A DNA stretch of 38,042 nucleotides from positions 1 through 38,042 of the forward strand of contig SUYR01000023.1 in assembly GCA_015060335.1 (NCBI GenBank). The letters run 5' to 3'. How positions within the stretch are numbered: position 1 is the stretch's first letter; the number at the start of each line of letters is the position of its first letter. The notes under the pieces are model-generated. The model saw only the letters and a list, made by a program, of their open reading frames with translations, had not been told where the DNA came from and made no database searches. The position numbers and the translations under genes were made by a program. Shown here piece after piece: positions 1 through 7,772 of the stretch. This DNA comes from Bacteroidales bacterium. GTDB lineage: Bacteria > Bacteroidota > Bacteroidia > Bacteroidales > UBA932.

Positions 1-125
1 CAGCGACAGCCGCCTTCAAGGGCAAGACGGGCGGAATCGATATAGGAATACACACCGTTATGATGCGTAATGAACTGAAGCCTGCATTTATCTGTGATAT
101 CTCCAGAGAATGTTGTGGTCTTCAT
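1..125 (-). CDS. thiE: Thiamine phosphate synthase (ThiE/TenI family), N-terminal part, cut by window edge
   Basis: The minus strand is open from an ATG at 125 to the window edge and gives 41 residues, including LQFITHHNGVYSYIDSARLA followed by LEGGCR. This is the typical first beta strand and helix of the short Bacteroidota ThiE/TenI proteins. The family couples the thiazole and pyrimidine phosphates into thiamine phosphate in the cytoplasm, or acts as a thiazole tautomerase (TenI). The phosphate-binding loops that would separate the two lie outside the window. A TPP riboswitch sits directly upstream in the same orientation, which strongly supports a thiamine biosynthesis role and suggests this is the first gene of a thi operon running leftward. 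The start is chosen because it is the only ATG in frame after the riboswitch. Confidence 0.8.
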   Translation of the reverse strand, partial: MKTTTFSGDITDKCRLQFITHHNGVYSYIDSARLALEGGCR

Positions 126-191
126 TGCTATAAATATTATACAACCCGGAGAATACGGCTTGATTCAAGCCTGCAAACAATGAATACCATA

Positions 192-274
192 CCGTTTCCC
201 TGCGCTGTCATTATACATATCAGGTTCATAGGGTATAATCTCAGCCGAGCAAAAGAGCTCAGCACCCCTAACAG
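192..274 (-). promoter_or_regulatory. TPP riboswitch (THI element)
   Basis: Read on the minus strand, the segment holds the conserved THI-box blocks in order: GGGGTGCT, GGCTGAGA, ACCC, GAACCTGAT, ATAATGACAGCG and CAGGGAAA. The outer P1 stem can form between CTGTT (274-270) and AACGG (196-192). The element senses thiamine pyrophosphate and represses the downstream thi genes. It starts just after a TATATTTG promoter box, so the transcript should begin almost at P1. It lies 66 bases before the thiE-like start codon. The intervening leader holds a 6-bp hairpin (157-171) that may belong to the expression platform. No T-run follows that hairpin, so translational control looks more likely than termination. 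Confidence 0.93.
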
Positions 275-279
275 CATCG

Positions 280-287
280 CAAATATA
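280..287 (-). promoter_or_regulatory. Bacteroidota -7 promoter box for the TPP riboswitch / thi transcript
   Basis: TATATTTG on the minus strand matches TAnnTTTG. The expected transcription start, a few bases downstream, coincides with the beginning of riboswitch stem P1. No convincing -33 TTTG is seen at 19 bp upstream. Confidence 0.6.
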
Positions 288-376
288 AGTATTTATTTGT
301 TTTATTACACTTGTCCCAATCAAAATAATTCCCAACCAGTCCTGACAGGTCGCAAAAATACACAATGACTCTCCCC

Positions 377-408
377 TTTTGTAATAAATATCGTTTTATC
401 TAACTTTG
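377..408 (+). promoter_or_regulatory. Bacteroidota -33/-7 promoter of the TonB-dependent receptor gene
   Basis: TTTTG at 377-381 and TAACTTTG at 401-408 are separated by exactly 19 bases, matching the Bacteroidota sigma-ABfr consensus. The predicted start near 413-415 leaves a leader of about 27 bases before the ATG at 442. Confidence 0.8.
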
Positions 409-441
409 TACTTTTAACAGTTTCTAAATCGTGATCATTCA

Positions 442-2799
442 ATGAAACGACATATAATTAAACATCTTATCGTGCTATTTATGCTCATCCGGAGCATTTA
501 CTCCTTTGCGCAAAACAAATGCACCATAACTGGAACTGTCACAGATGGGTTTGGACTCCCCATTTCATATGCCTCTGCCCTACTTTATGATGACAGCAAG
601 ATTCTAATGGGAGGCGTTACAGATGATAAAGGCCGTTTCAATCTTACAGTCGGGACTTCTGCCAAGGAACTGGTACTTTCAATCGAGTTCATCGGATATG
701 TAAGGATGACGATGACCATATCCCCAGACGGACGTAATCTGAACATTGGTAATATAATCCTTGAAGAAGACATCAACATTCTTGACGGGGTTGTTGTCAC
801 TGCCAGAACGGAGGCACAAAAGTCATCATTGGAGCGCACCAGCATCAATGCATCTGCCAGCATGACCTCATCCAAGGGGTCTGCAGCTGATGTACTCAGA
901 TCGGCATCTTCAGTAACGATATCTGACGACATCATCTCTATCAGAGGTAACTCCAACATCCTCGTCTTGCTGGACGGTATTCCGACCACGGTCAGTGATC
1001 TTTCGACGATTCCTGCAGCAAACATCAAGAATATTGATATCATAACCAGCCCGGACGCCTCATACGATTCGGGAGGAACAGGTGGAATCATAAATATCAT
1101 ATCAAAGAAAGTCAGCACCAAAGGATTCAGCGGAGCGGTCTCTGCCAATTATGGGTTCAATCACTTCGTGACCGCTAATGCAGCTTTCTCATTCAACCGT
1201 CCCAAAGTCTCATATAGGTTTACATACAACACCAGATATGAAGACGATGTTGTCAATACGGTCCTCGATCGCACTCTCCATCAGACAGGCAGTCAGACCA
1301 TGCAGAAGATGGAAGCCACAAGATATATCTTCAACAGCAATATCGGCCTCGGAGCGGACTTCAGAGTCAACGACAGAAATACGTTGAATCTCGACCTGAA
1401 ATGTATTGTTCCACGACTGAATGTAAGCCAGAACCTTCATAATACAATCATTGCTTCAGACACTGAAAAGGTGGAAAACAGGCATAATGACGTGACTTGG
1501 AACAGAGAAAATATCGAAGCTGCTATCGCATATAGACATATTATAAAACCTCTGGTTTCAGATATTTCCCTCAAGGGATCCATATCAAAGATATGGGGAC
1601 ACAGGCCGTCATATTACTTCAATGAAGGCAAAGAGGTCAATCGGTCCAACTCTGGAGGAAGCCCCTTCATAACCGCTCTTCAAGGTGATTATACACATAA
1701 ATTCGATTCTGGAGTCCTCAGCGCAGGTGTTAAGGTAACTTACAGAAGCAATGACATCTATCACCAGTTCTACTCTATGGATGAAGGTGAATGGGAGTAT
1801 TCTGAATCATTCAGCAATGACCTTCTGCATACGGAACTTGTACCGGCGGCATACATGATGTTCGCCTCAAAAATCGGAAAGAAGTTCTCATACAAAGCAG
1901 GTATTCGAGGTGAATTCAGCACAGTCACTCTCAGCAGCACTCATGAGAATCTCCAAAACAGGAAAAACGGTTTCTTCCTCGCTCCGTCACTTTCCGGTTC
2001 ATATAAATTATCTGCTTCCAACGAACTTGCTATGGCTTTCTCACGCAGGATTGGAAGACCTTCATATCCTCAGCTCAATCCATATATGAGCATGGTGGAT
2101 GCCACTACCTATGAGCAGGGAAACATGAACCTCACTCCTGAGAAATCGAGCAAACTGGACTTCAGCTACAGTCATGACGGCAAGTCGATCAAATTTTTCG
2201 CTGACGCCTACCTCAACTTGACTTCGGGATATATATCGCAGATTACCAAGTTTCAGGATGATATTCTTGTGACAACTTATATTAATGCAGAATCTGATCT
2301 TAAGACTGGTCTGGACCTTTCGCTTACCCTCACACCGTTCAAATGGATGAAATCCACTTTGAACTCAAACACTTTCTTTGTAAATACCAAAGGGAACTTT
2401 GACGGTGCCGACATAAACAACAGAGGATGGTCAAATAACAGTAATATCCTCCTTGATTTTGCTCCTGGCAAGACAACGGATATCCAGCTCCAGTACTTCC
2501 TCACAACCCCTCAATATTTTCCGCAGCTGACCACCTCGCTGACTCATCACATGAACATCGGTGTGAAACAAAGACTCCTGAAAGGTGCAATGAACGTATC
2601 GATATTGCTGACGGATGTTTTCAATACGTACAGGTGGGAAGTCCATTCCAGCAACAAGGTATTCGACCTGACCAATATCAGTACGCGCAAAAGCCGGATG
2701 CTCTGGCTTGGCATCACATATAACATCAACTCATTCAAGCAGAAGAAACCTCAGAGTAAATCAGAAAATGACAGGAGTCTCATCAGGCTCGGACTCTGA
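442..2799 (+). CDS. TonB-dependent receptor, outer-membrane beta-barrel family protein (not SusC)
   Basis: The 785-residue protein has a signal peptide (about residues 1-24, ending SFAQ) and a carboxypeptidase-regulatory-like domain (about 27-110, ITGTVTDGFGLPISYASALL). A plug-like domain follows (about 115-235), with SIRGNSNILVLLDGIP and GGTGGIINIISKK. The rest is a long barrel. The architecture matches the outer-membrane receptor family with a C-terminal OMP_b-brl_3 type barrel, shorter than SusC and without a SusD partner beside it. Such proteins are thought to import or bind ligands using TonB energy; the ligand cannot be told from the sequence. It has its own promoter (377-408) and appears monocistronic. 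The last residue is Leu, not the common terminal Phe. Confidence 0.85.
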   Translation: MKRHIIKHLIVLFMLIRSIYSFAQNKCTITGTVTDGFGLPISYASALLYDDSKILMGGVTDDKGRFNLTVGTSAKELVLSIEFIGYVRMTMTISPDGRNLNIGNIILEEDINILDGVVVTARTEAQKSSLERTSINASASMTSSKGSAADVLRSASSVTISDDIISIRGNSNILVLLDGIPTTVSDLSTIPAANIKNIDIITSPDASYDSGGTGGIINIISKKVSTKGFSGAVSANYGFNHFVTANAAFSFNRPKVSYRFTYNTRYEDDVVNTVLDRTLHQTGSQTMQKMEATRYIFNSNIGLGADFRVNDRNTLNLDLKCIVPRLNVSQNLHNTIIASDTEKVENRHNDVTWNRENIEAAIAYRHIIKPLVSDISLKGSISKIWGHRPSYYFNEGKEVNRSNSGGSPFITALQGDYTHKFDSGVLSAGVKVTYRSNDIYHQFYSMDEGEWEYSESFSNDLLHTELVPAAYMMFASKIGKKFSYKAGIRGEFSTVTLSSTHENLQNRKNGFFLAPSLSGSYKLSASNELAMAFSRRIGRPSYPQLNPYMSMVDATTYEQGNMNLTPEKSSKLDFSYSHDGKSIKFFADAYLNLTSGYISQITKFQDDILVTTYINAESDLKTGLDLSLTLTPFKWMKSTLNSNTFFVNTKGNFDGADINNRGWSNNSNILLDFAPGKTTDIQLQYFLTTPQYFPQLTTSLTHHMNIGVKQRLLKGAMNVSILLTDVFNTYRWEVHSSNKVFDLTNISTRKSRMLWLGITYNINSFKQKKPQSKSENDRSLIRLGL

Positions 2800-3050
2800 A
2801 CAAATCCTGTTTGAATGATGTTTCTGCAATAGTCTGTAGAGTTATTGCCATTGATTCGGACTCCTGAAGGATGTTCACCTGCTTAATTCATCAGTTCCTT
2901 TCTCAGGTCTGAAAAGCCGGGTGTACTCTCGTCGCCGTTCATTTTCAGAAGAGCTAATGCGAATGAGGCTTAAGGTTTGAGTTTACTCTTGAAAAATGAG
3001 ACGATAATTAACATCGATATGCTTACGTGTTGGCTTCTGAATGTGAGCCA

Positions 3051-3518
3051 TCAGTCGAACGAGATACTTTCTATTCTCAGGCGTAGTGTTCCTGAAGGAG
3101 TTTCAGCTTCGGTTATATCGCCGACCTTCTTGCCCATCAAGGCAGCGCCAATGGGCGATTTCAGCGAAATCTTGCCAGCCTCAAGGTTCATCTCGTGGGG
3201 ACTGACTATCTCAAACCTCATCCGTGTGTCTGTCGCGAGGTTTGTGAATTCAACCCGACTCAGAAGGCATACTCTGTCTTTCGGTAGTGCGTCGGGGTCT
3301 ATCACTCGGGAATGCTCCAGGACTTTCTGAAGGAAACGGATACGGCTGATGGTCTTTGCTTGCCTCCGTCTTGCTTCACGATATCCCGCATTCTCGCTTC
3401 TATCACCCTGTGCGCTTGTCTCTGCGACATGCTCACGAATCTCGGGGTATACCACGCTGATAAGGTGGTTCAGCTCGGCTGCAATTTCGTCGTATCGTTG
3501 TTTTGACAGATATTCCAT
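3051..3518 (-). CDS. GreA/GreB family transcription elongation factor
   Basis: This 155-residue protein has the full Gre layout. An N-terminal coiled coil runs over about residues 1-75 with the tip GDRSENAGYREA, where D39 and E42 match the acidic residues that coordinate Mg in the RNA polymerase secondary channel. A C-terminal FKBP-like domain follows (about 80-155, ending LRLRIESISFD) with SPIGAALMGKKVGD. It stimulates cleavage of backtracked transcripts. The SEN-type tip resembles GreB more than GreA, but many Bacteroidota carry several Gre paralogues, so no symbol is given. The start is supported by the family's usual N-terminus. The -7 box lies only 4 bases upstream of this ATG, so the mRNA would be leaderless. 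Confidence 0.9.
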   Translation of the reverse strand: MEYLSKQRYDEIAAELNHLISVVYPEIREHVAETSAQGDRSENAGYREARRRQAKTISRIRFLQKVLEHSRVIDPDALPKDRVCLLSRVEFTNLATDTRMRFEIVSPHEMNLEAGKISLKSPIGAALMGKKVGDITEAETPSGTLRLRIESISFD

Positions 3519-3522
3519 ATTG

Positions 3523-3530
3523 CAAAAATA
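3523..3530 (-). promoter_or_regulatory. -7 promoter box abutting the Gre-factor start codon
   Basis: TATTTTTG on the minus strand is followed by CAAT and then the ATG at 3518. The spacing places the transcription start at or next to the start codon. The -33 position holds only a weak TTC. Confidence 0.5.
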
Positions 3531-3619
3531 CTCAAATTTCGGCTATTTCTGAATTTATGTTCCGAATTAACGGATGATATATTTTTCGGAGAGGAAGAGC
3601 TACATTTACAGTTTTTGTC

Positions 3620-3627
3620 TATATTTA
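3620..3627 (+). promoter_or_regulatory. Possible -7 promoter box of the MalY/PatB-type gene
   Basis: TATATTTA differs from TAnnTTTG at one position and lies 21 bases upstream of the ATG at 3649. No -33 element is visible at the expected distance, so this is tentative. Confidence 0.3.
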
Positions 3628-3648
3628 CGGTGATTAAGTGCAATATAT

Positions 3649-4830
3649 ATGAAATACGATTTTGATAAAATCATTGATCGCAGAGGTTCCGGTGCCATCA
3701 AAACAGATATTCTGAAAAATATATACGGACGTGATGACCTGACTGCATTATGGGTTGCGGATATGGATTTCGAGACTCCTCCATTTATTACTGATGAATT
3801 GAGCAGACGTCTGGAACATTCACTATATGGATATACAGCCGAGCCGGCCGAATATTGGCCGACAGTGATGAAATGGATACACGACCATCACCAGTGGAAA
3901 GTAGAACGGGAATGGCTGACATATATCCCTGGTATTGTCAAAGGCATAGGTATGGCTATAAACGCTCTTCTGGAAAAAGATGAAAAGGTAATCATCCAGC
4001 CGCCTGTCTATCATCCTTTCAGACTTGTGCCTCAGGGCAATAAACGAGAGGTAGTATTTAATCCACTTCATGAAAATGAAGACGGCACATACTCGATGGA
4101 TTTTGATAATCTGGAATCTGTATGCGATGAGAAATGCCGTATGCTCATACTGTCAAACCCTCACAATCCAGCTGGCATTGTATGGCCACGCGAGACTCTT
4201 GAGCGACTCGCTGCCTTCTGTCACAGCCGTGGAATAATCGTGATTTCAGATGAAATACATTGTGACATGGCTTTATATGGACATAAACATATTCCATTTG
4301 CAAGTGTATCGCCTGAGGCCGCAGCATGCAGCATTACATTCGGATCGCCATCAAAGACATTCAATATTGCCGGAATCGTAAGTTCATATGCTATTGTTCC
4401 GTCTGAGGCTCTCAGAGAACGATTCTATGGCTGGCTTCATGCAAATGAACTCAATGCAGCACCTATATTCTCCCCTATTGCTACAATTGCGGCGTTCGCA
4501 AATGGTGAGCAATGGAGACTTCAGATGCTTGAATATATCGAAGGGAATATTGATTGGATCTGCGATTTCTTTTCAGAAAACATACCTCAGATCAAACCGC
4601 TCAAGCCACAGGCATCATTCCTTGTCTGGCTTGATTGCAGAGCTTTGAATCTGAATCATGACGATCTGGTAGATCTTTTCGTCAACAAGGCACGACTGGC
4701 TCTTAATGACGGAGAAACTTTCAACCCTGGTGGTCAAGGTTTCATGAGACTTAATGTGGCTGTCCCGAGATCCGTCCTGATAGAAGCTATGCAGAAACTG
4801 CATGAAGCAGTAAAGACTCACAATAATTAA
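3649..4830 (+). CDS. MalY/PatB family PLP-dependent aminotransferase / cystathionine beta-lyase
   Basis: This 393-residue fold-type I PLP enzyme has the usual length for the MalY/PatB group. Visible signatures are LWVADMDFETPP near the N-terminus (typical of C-S lyases of this group), LSNPHNPAG (the Asn of the PLP-binding region), ISDEIHCDMALYGHKH (the Asp contacting the pyridine nitrogen) and SPSKTFNIAGI with the Schiff-base lysine K236. The enzyme most likely cleaves cystathionine to homocysteine, pyruvate and ammonia, or acts as a related C-S lyase in the cytoplasm; a plain aminotransferase role cannot be excluded. Its stop codon overlaps that of the convergent permease gene in the shared bases TTAA (4827-4830). 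Confidence 0.9.
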   Translation: MKYDFDKIIDRRGSGAIKTDILKNIYGRDDLTALWVADMDFETPPFITDELSRRLEHSLYGYTAEPAEYWPTVMKWIHDHHQWKVEREWLTYIPGIVKGIGMAINALLEKDEKVIIQPPVYHPFRLVPQGNKREVVFNPLHENEDGTYSMDFDNLESVCDEKCRMLILSNPHNPAGIVWPRETLERLAAFCHSRGIIVISDEIHCDMALYGHKHIPFASVSPEAAACSITFGSPSKTFNIAGIVSSYAIVPSEALRERFYGWLHANELNAAPIFSPIATIAAFANGEQWRLQMLEYIEGNIDWICDFFSENIPQIKPLKPQASFLVWLDCRALNLNHDDLVDLFVNKARLALNDGETFNPGGQGFMRLNVAVPRSVLIEAMQKLHEAVKTHNN

Positions 4831-5816
4831 AGAATTTTCATGTCTCCGTCTTTGACCCAGCCGAGTCTTTTCATGATGAAGTGAAATAGCAGACTCAGTA
4901 GTGCGGGAGCAATGAAGTATAGACAGATGATTTCTGTAAGGAGCAGACCATGATCAGTGGTTGGTGCCATCGTATCCCAACACCCGAGCGGTCCTACCAG
5001 TCCTGCGGTTCCCATACCAGCACCGGCAGCATTGTTTGTCATCTTAAGCCACATAGTGGATATGGGACCGAGAATTGCAGCTGACAAGGTCGGAGCAAGC
5101 CATATGACAGGTTTTCGGGCTATGTTTCCTATCTGTAGCATTGAGGTTCCTAATCCCTGTGAGACAAGCCCTCCTATTCCATTGTCTTTGAAACTGATGA
5201 CAGCGAAACCTATCATCTGTGCGCAGCAGCCCGCAGTAGCCGCACCTGCAGCCAGACCACCTATACCGATAGATATGCATATGGCAGCAGAACTGATGGG
5301 AAGTGTCAGGATACAGCCGACAGAAACCGACACAATAATTCCCATGCTGAACGGATTGAGCATTGTAGCTCGGTTGATCATATCTCCAAGAGACATTACC
5401 CATTCGTTTATCGGAGCACAGCAGTACTTTGCGAACACTCCACCAGCTAACACTGCTACAAGAGGGGTTATTATTATGTCAACAGGAGTGCGTTTCGATA
5501 CGAGAGCTCCAGCCTCGATTCCTACAATGGATGCAAGGTATGCTCCTATAGGACCTCCGAACTGATAGCCCAAGGCTCCTACAGCTACAGCAGAAATGGT
5601 TACCAAGGACGCTTTTTTGAGGCCCAGGGCAATGGCAAGACCGATGGCACCGCCTACCACAGGGGCAGACTGAAGCAGTGCGGCAATATCGTTAAGTAAG
5701 TCTAATCCGGGAATCTGAGCAATCTGTTTTATGATAAGTCCGAGAATGAGCGAACAAAAGAGGCCCATTGCCATAAAACTGAGCGTATCGACAATAAATT
5801 TGTAGAACTTCTTCAT
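4827..5816 (-). CDS. Orphan PTS_EIIC_2-type membrane permease (PfoR-like IIC)
   Basis: A 329-residue, strongly hydrophobic protein with about ten membrane segments and glycine-rich linkers (GGAIGLAIALGLKKAS, GALGYQFGGPIGAYLAS, NNAAGAGMGTAGLVGPLG). It resembles the PTS_EIIC_2 family, which includes the Clostridium PfoR protein. No IIA, IIB, HPr or enzyme I gene lies nearby, and typical Bacteroidota lack a sugar PTS, so it probably works as a stand-alone transporter or sensor rather than in group translocation. It is the last gene of a four-gene minus-strand operon, 25 bases after the DUF1963 gene, and is convergent with the PLP enzyme. The substrate is unknown. Confidence 0.82.
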   Translation of the reverse strand: MKKFYKFIVDTLSFMAMGLFCSLILGLIIKQIAQIPGLDLLNDIAALLQSAPVVGGAIGLAIALGLKKASLVTISAVAVGALGYQFGGPIGAYLASIVGIEAGALVSKRTPVDIIITPLVAVLAGGVFAKYCCAPINEWVMSLGDMINRATMLNPFSMGIIVSVSVGCILTLPISSAAICISIGIGGLAAGAATAGCCAQMIGFAVISFKDNGIGGLVSQGLGTSMLQIGNIARKPVIWLAPTLSAAILGPISTMWLKMTNNAAGAGMGTAGLVGPLGCWDTMAPTTDHGLLLTEIICLYFIAPALLSLLFHFIMKRLGWVKDGDMKIL

Positions 5817-5841
5817 GGATTCATATTCTCATGAACTCTTC

Positions 5842-6465
5842 TTATCTTAAATGAGTGACAGACTTCTTCCAATTTCCGAATTTCAGGTCAGATGGTTTCA
5901 TCATGAGGTTAAGCTCACCCTCAAATTCCACATCCAGCTCCGGATCTTTTACAATCTGAAGCAAATTGACAAGTCCTGGATATTTCTCCGTCACTTCAGC
6001 AGATGAAGGTATTCCAAGCATCTTGATGCATCTTTCGTCATCAGAGCACTCCGAAAACACTATTTCCATCTCACGTTCTGTAAGTGCCTGATCTTCATCA
6101 TCAACAAGCATACAGCTCTGGAATGTCTCAAAGTTGATGGATTTTGCATATTTGACGACAAAATGACCTCTGGCCCACTCACCAAGACCGTTCTGAGTAG
6201 GTGAATCATATCCAAGCCATTTGTCCAAGGCTGCAAAAAAGTAAAGCATACCTTCGTGTGGAAGGCTACCATCCTTATCGTATGGAGCTATCTCCTCACA
6301 GTTGATCTGACATATGAATGTGAGAGGATAATCATATGTCTCCCCGTCTTCATTCACTTCTATCGTCGGATACTGCATGTTTTCCGGCATATCAGGGTCT
6401 CCCCACCATTTGCTTGCACAGAACAATACCCTTTCAGAATGCTTAAGTGTCAGTTTAATTGCCAT
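5842..6465 (-). CDS. DUF1963 (YwqG-like) family protein
   Basis: A 207-residue soluble protein without signal peptide. The order of motifs KWWGDPDMPENMQYP, YPLTFICQINCEEIAPYD, LPHEGMLYFFAALDKWLGY and the C-terminal half with LLQIVKDPELDVEFEG matches the DUF1963/YwqG family, in which a conserved 'GG-P-LP--WP' block precedes 'L-FLAQI' and 'LP--G-LYFF'. The biochemical function of this family is not established. It sits third in an operon, 18 bases after a small barrel gene and 25 bases before the PTS-IIC-like permease gene, so co-expression with envelope proteins is likely. Confidence 0.8.
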   Translation of the reverse strand: MAIKLTLKHSERVLFCASKWWGDPDMPENMQYPTIEVNEDGETYDYPLTFICQINCEEIAPYDKDGSLPHEGMLYFFAALDKWLGYDSPTQNGLGEWARGHFVVKYAKSINFETFQSCMLVDDEDQALTEREMEIVFSECSDDERCIKMLGIPSSAEVTEKYPGLVNLLQIVKDPELDVEFEGELNLMMKPSDLKFGNWKKSVTHLR

Positions 6466-6483
6466 ATTGTAAATTGTTTAATA

Positions 6484-7092
6484 TCAAAATGTCAAGCCTA
6501 TGCCAAACGATAGGGCAGCTGTATATGCTGCATGACGTCCGATGTCTTCATTATCTATAATTTCCCCATAATAATAGACATCAGGATATGTGTTGATCCA
6601 TCTGAATGAGACGATGAAGTCCAGCTTGCTGTATCTGCTTAATGACAATCTGTATCCTCCTCCCATTTTTGAGATGATGAATGGTTTCGGTGTACTCTGG
6701 AAACTGACTCCGGTACCGACATCAACATAAGTAAACCATCTGTCTGACAAGTGGTCTTGCCCGAAAAACCTTGTAGCTCTCAAAGATATGGGCAATCCGG
6801 TATGGTACAATCCGATACTGGTATATCCGATGTATAAAGACAGATTCCATTTCTCATTGAAATTATAACCCGTATGAAGATAGCACTCCCCATTCGAGAA
6901 ATACTTGAATTCATCTTGTCTGTCATCTACTCTGAATCCCTCGGGAGCAATGAAATAGTTACGGTGTCCGTTGAAGAAGGTGGCTGTGTAACTACATTCT
7001 GTACCGAAGGTGAATCTTGGCATATCGGTCTGAGCCGCGCTGTCAGCAATAGCGCAGATCATAAAAATGAGTATGAGCAATCTCCTTTTCAT
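6484..7092 (-). CDS. Small outer-membrane beta-barrel protein, unknown function
   Basis: This 202-residue protein has a signal peptide (MKRRLLILIFMICAIADSAA, cleavage likely before QTD). The rest is made of alternating aromatic beta strands such as WNLSLYIGYTSIGLYHTG and YTAALSFGIGLTF. The terminal Phe is the usual BAM recognition residue, so an outer-membrane barrel of about eight strands is likely. I do not recognise a named family. It starts 2 bases after the stop of the preceding barrel gene, so the two are surely co-transcribed and may form a pair. No catalytic motif was seen. Confidence 0.65.
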   Translation of the reverse strand: MKRRLLILIFMICAIADSAAQTDMPRFTFGTECSYTATFFNGHRNYFIAPEGFRVDDRQDEFKYFSNGECYLHTGYNFNEKWNLSLYIGYTSIGLYHTGLPISLRATRFFGQDHLSDRWFTYVDVGTGVSFQSTPKPFIISKMGGGYRLSLSRYSKLDFIVSFRWINTYPDVYYYGEIIDNEDIGRHAAYTAALSFGIGLTF

Positions 7093-7094
7093 GT

Positions 7095-7631
7095 TCAGAA
7101 TCTGTATTTTATGCCGATGTCAGGTACTAATGAATATATCAGCCCGTTCTTGTAATATCTCATGCTCATATGATCCAGTTCATCTGATATATGTGATCCT
7201 ATGACTGGAGATATGCTTAATGACAATGAAATGTTCCTTATGAATTCAGCTTCTACTCCGAAACGGCCTTTCATTCCGAACATAAGTCCCGGTTTTCCCC
7301 TATGGTCCTGGGTGTATCCTGTAATTATACCCGGACCTGCAAACAGCTTCATGACGGTATCTTCAGATGTTTTCCATTCCTTGAGCACGATATTCCATGT
7401 CAATGAGCAGATCAGTCCCGGATATGGGGCTCTTTCCTGGAGTAATTCGGACATATCAGCTTTGAGACCGACTTCAACGAATGAATTCCCTTCTTTCAGA
7501 ACGTGCTCGTAAACAATGCCAAAACCTGTATATGAAAATGATGCCCCAACTGATTTAGGTTGGGAATACGCAGTCTGCAAGGCTGTAGAAAGCACTGCAG
7601 AGAGAAGTATCAGTTTCAGATATTTTGACAT
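7095..7631 (-). CDS. Small outer-membrane beta-barrel protein, first gene of a four-gene operon
   Basis: From the ATG at 7631 this is 178 residues: a signal peptide (MSKYLKLILLSAVLSTALQT, cleavage near AYSQ), then beta strands such as VGASFSYTGFGIVYEHVL, FGMKGRFGVEAEFIRNISLS and the terminal strand LVPDIGIKYRF with C-terminal Phe. An upstream in-frame ATG at 7646 would add MTAIN, but it lies only 7 bases after the -7 box and makes a poorer signal peptide, so 7631 is preferred. The fold resembles general outer-membrane beta-barrel proteins of Bacteroidota; the function is unknown. It is followed by a second small barrel, a DUF1963 protein and a PTS-IIC-like permease. Confidence 0.7.
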   Translation of the reverse strand: MSKYLKLILLSAVLSTALQTAYSQPKSVGASFSYTGFGIVYEHVLKEGNSFVEVGLKADMSELLQERAPYPGLICSLTWNIVLKEWKTSEDTVMKLFAGPGIITGYTQDHRGKPGLMFGMKGRFGVEAEFIRNISLSLSISPVIGSHISDELDHMSMRYYKNGLIYSLVPDIGIKYRF

Positions 7632-7653
7632 ATTAATTGCAGTCATCGGGTTT

Positions 7654-7684
7654 CAAAGATAACATCTTTTGTCCGAAGTACAAA
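7654..7684 (-). promoter_or_regulatory. -33/-7 promoter of the barrel / barrel / DUF1963 / PTS-IIC operon
   Basis: On the minus strand TTTG (7684-7681) and TATCTTTG (7661-7654) are separated by 19 bases, a full Bacteroidota consensus. The predicted start near 7648 favours the ATG at 7631 over that at 7646. Confidence 0.8.
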
Positions 7685-7735
7685 TTTCTGGGAGTCTTAC
7701 ATCATACAAATAATGGATTTTAACAAGAATTTATC

Positions 7736-7743
7736 TATCTTTG
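7736..7743 (+). promoter_or_regulatory. -7 promoter box of the GNAT / rarA operon
   Basis: TATCTTTG lies 29 bases upstream of the ATG at 7773. It falls inside the longer reading frame that begins at 7713, which argues for the downstream start. No clear -33 element was found. Confidence 0.5.
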
Positions 7744-7772
7744 TCAGATGTACGAACCTAAAATCTGTTTTT

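Noticed and set aside
60..368. 102-codon plus-strand frame at the left end
   Set aside because: It runs antisense through thiE, the TPP riboswitch and their promoter and has no protein-like features.
585..1148. 187-codon minus-strand frame inside the TonB receptor gene
   Set aside because: Antisense shadow of a well-supported receptor; no domain and no promoter.
2983..3051. 22-codon minus-strand ORF (MAHIQKPTRKHIDVN...) whose ATG overlaps the Gre-factor stop
   Set aside because: Overlap is suggestive of coupling, but the frame is too short and has no other support.
4957..5565. 202-codon plus-strand frame inside the PTS-IIC-like gene
   Set aside because: Antisense shadow, rich in Pro/Ala/Ile as expected from the complement of a Gly/Ala-rich membrane protein.
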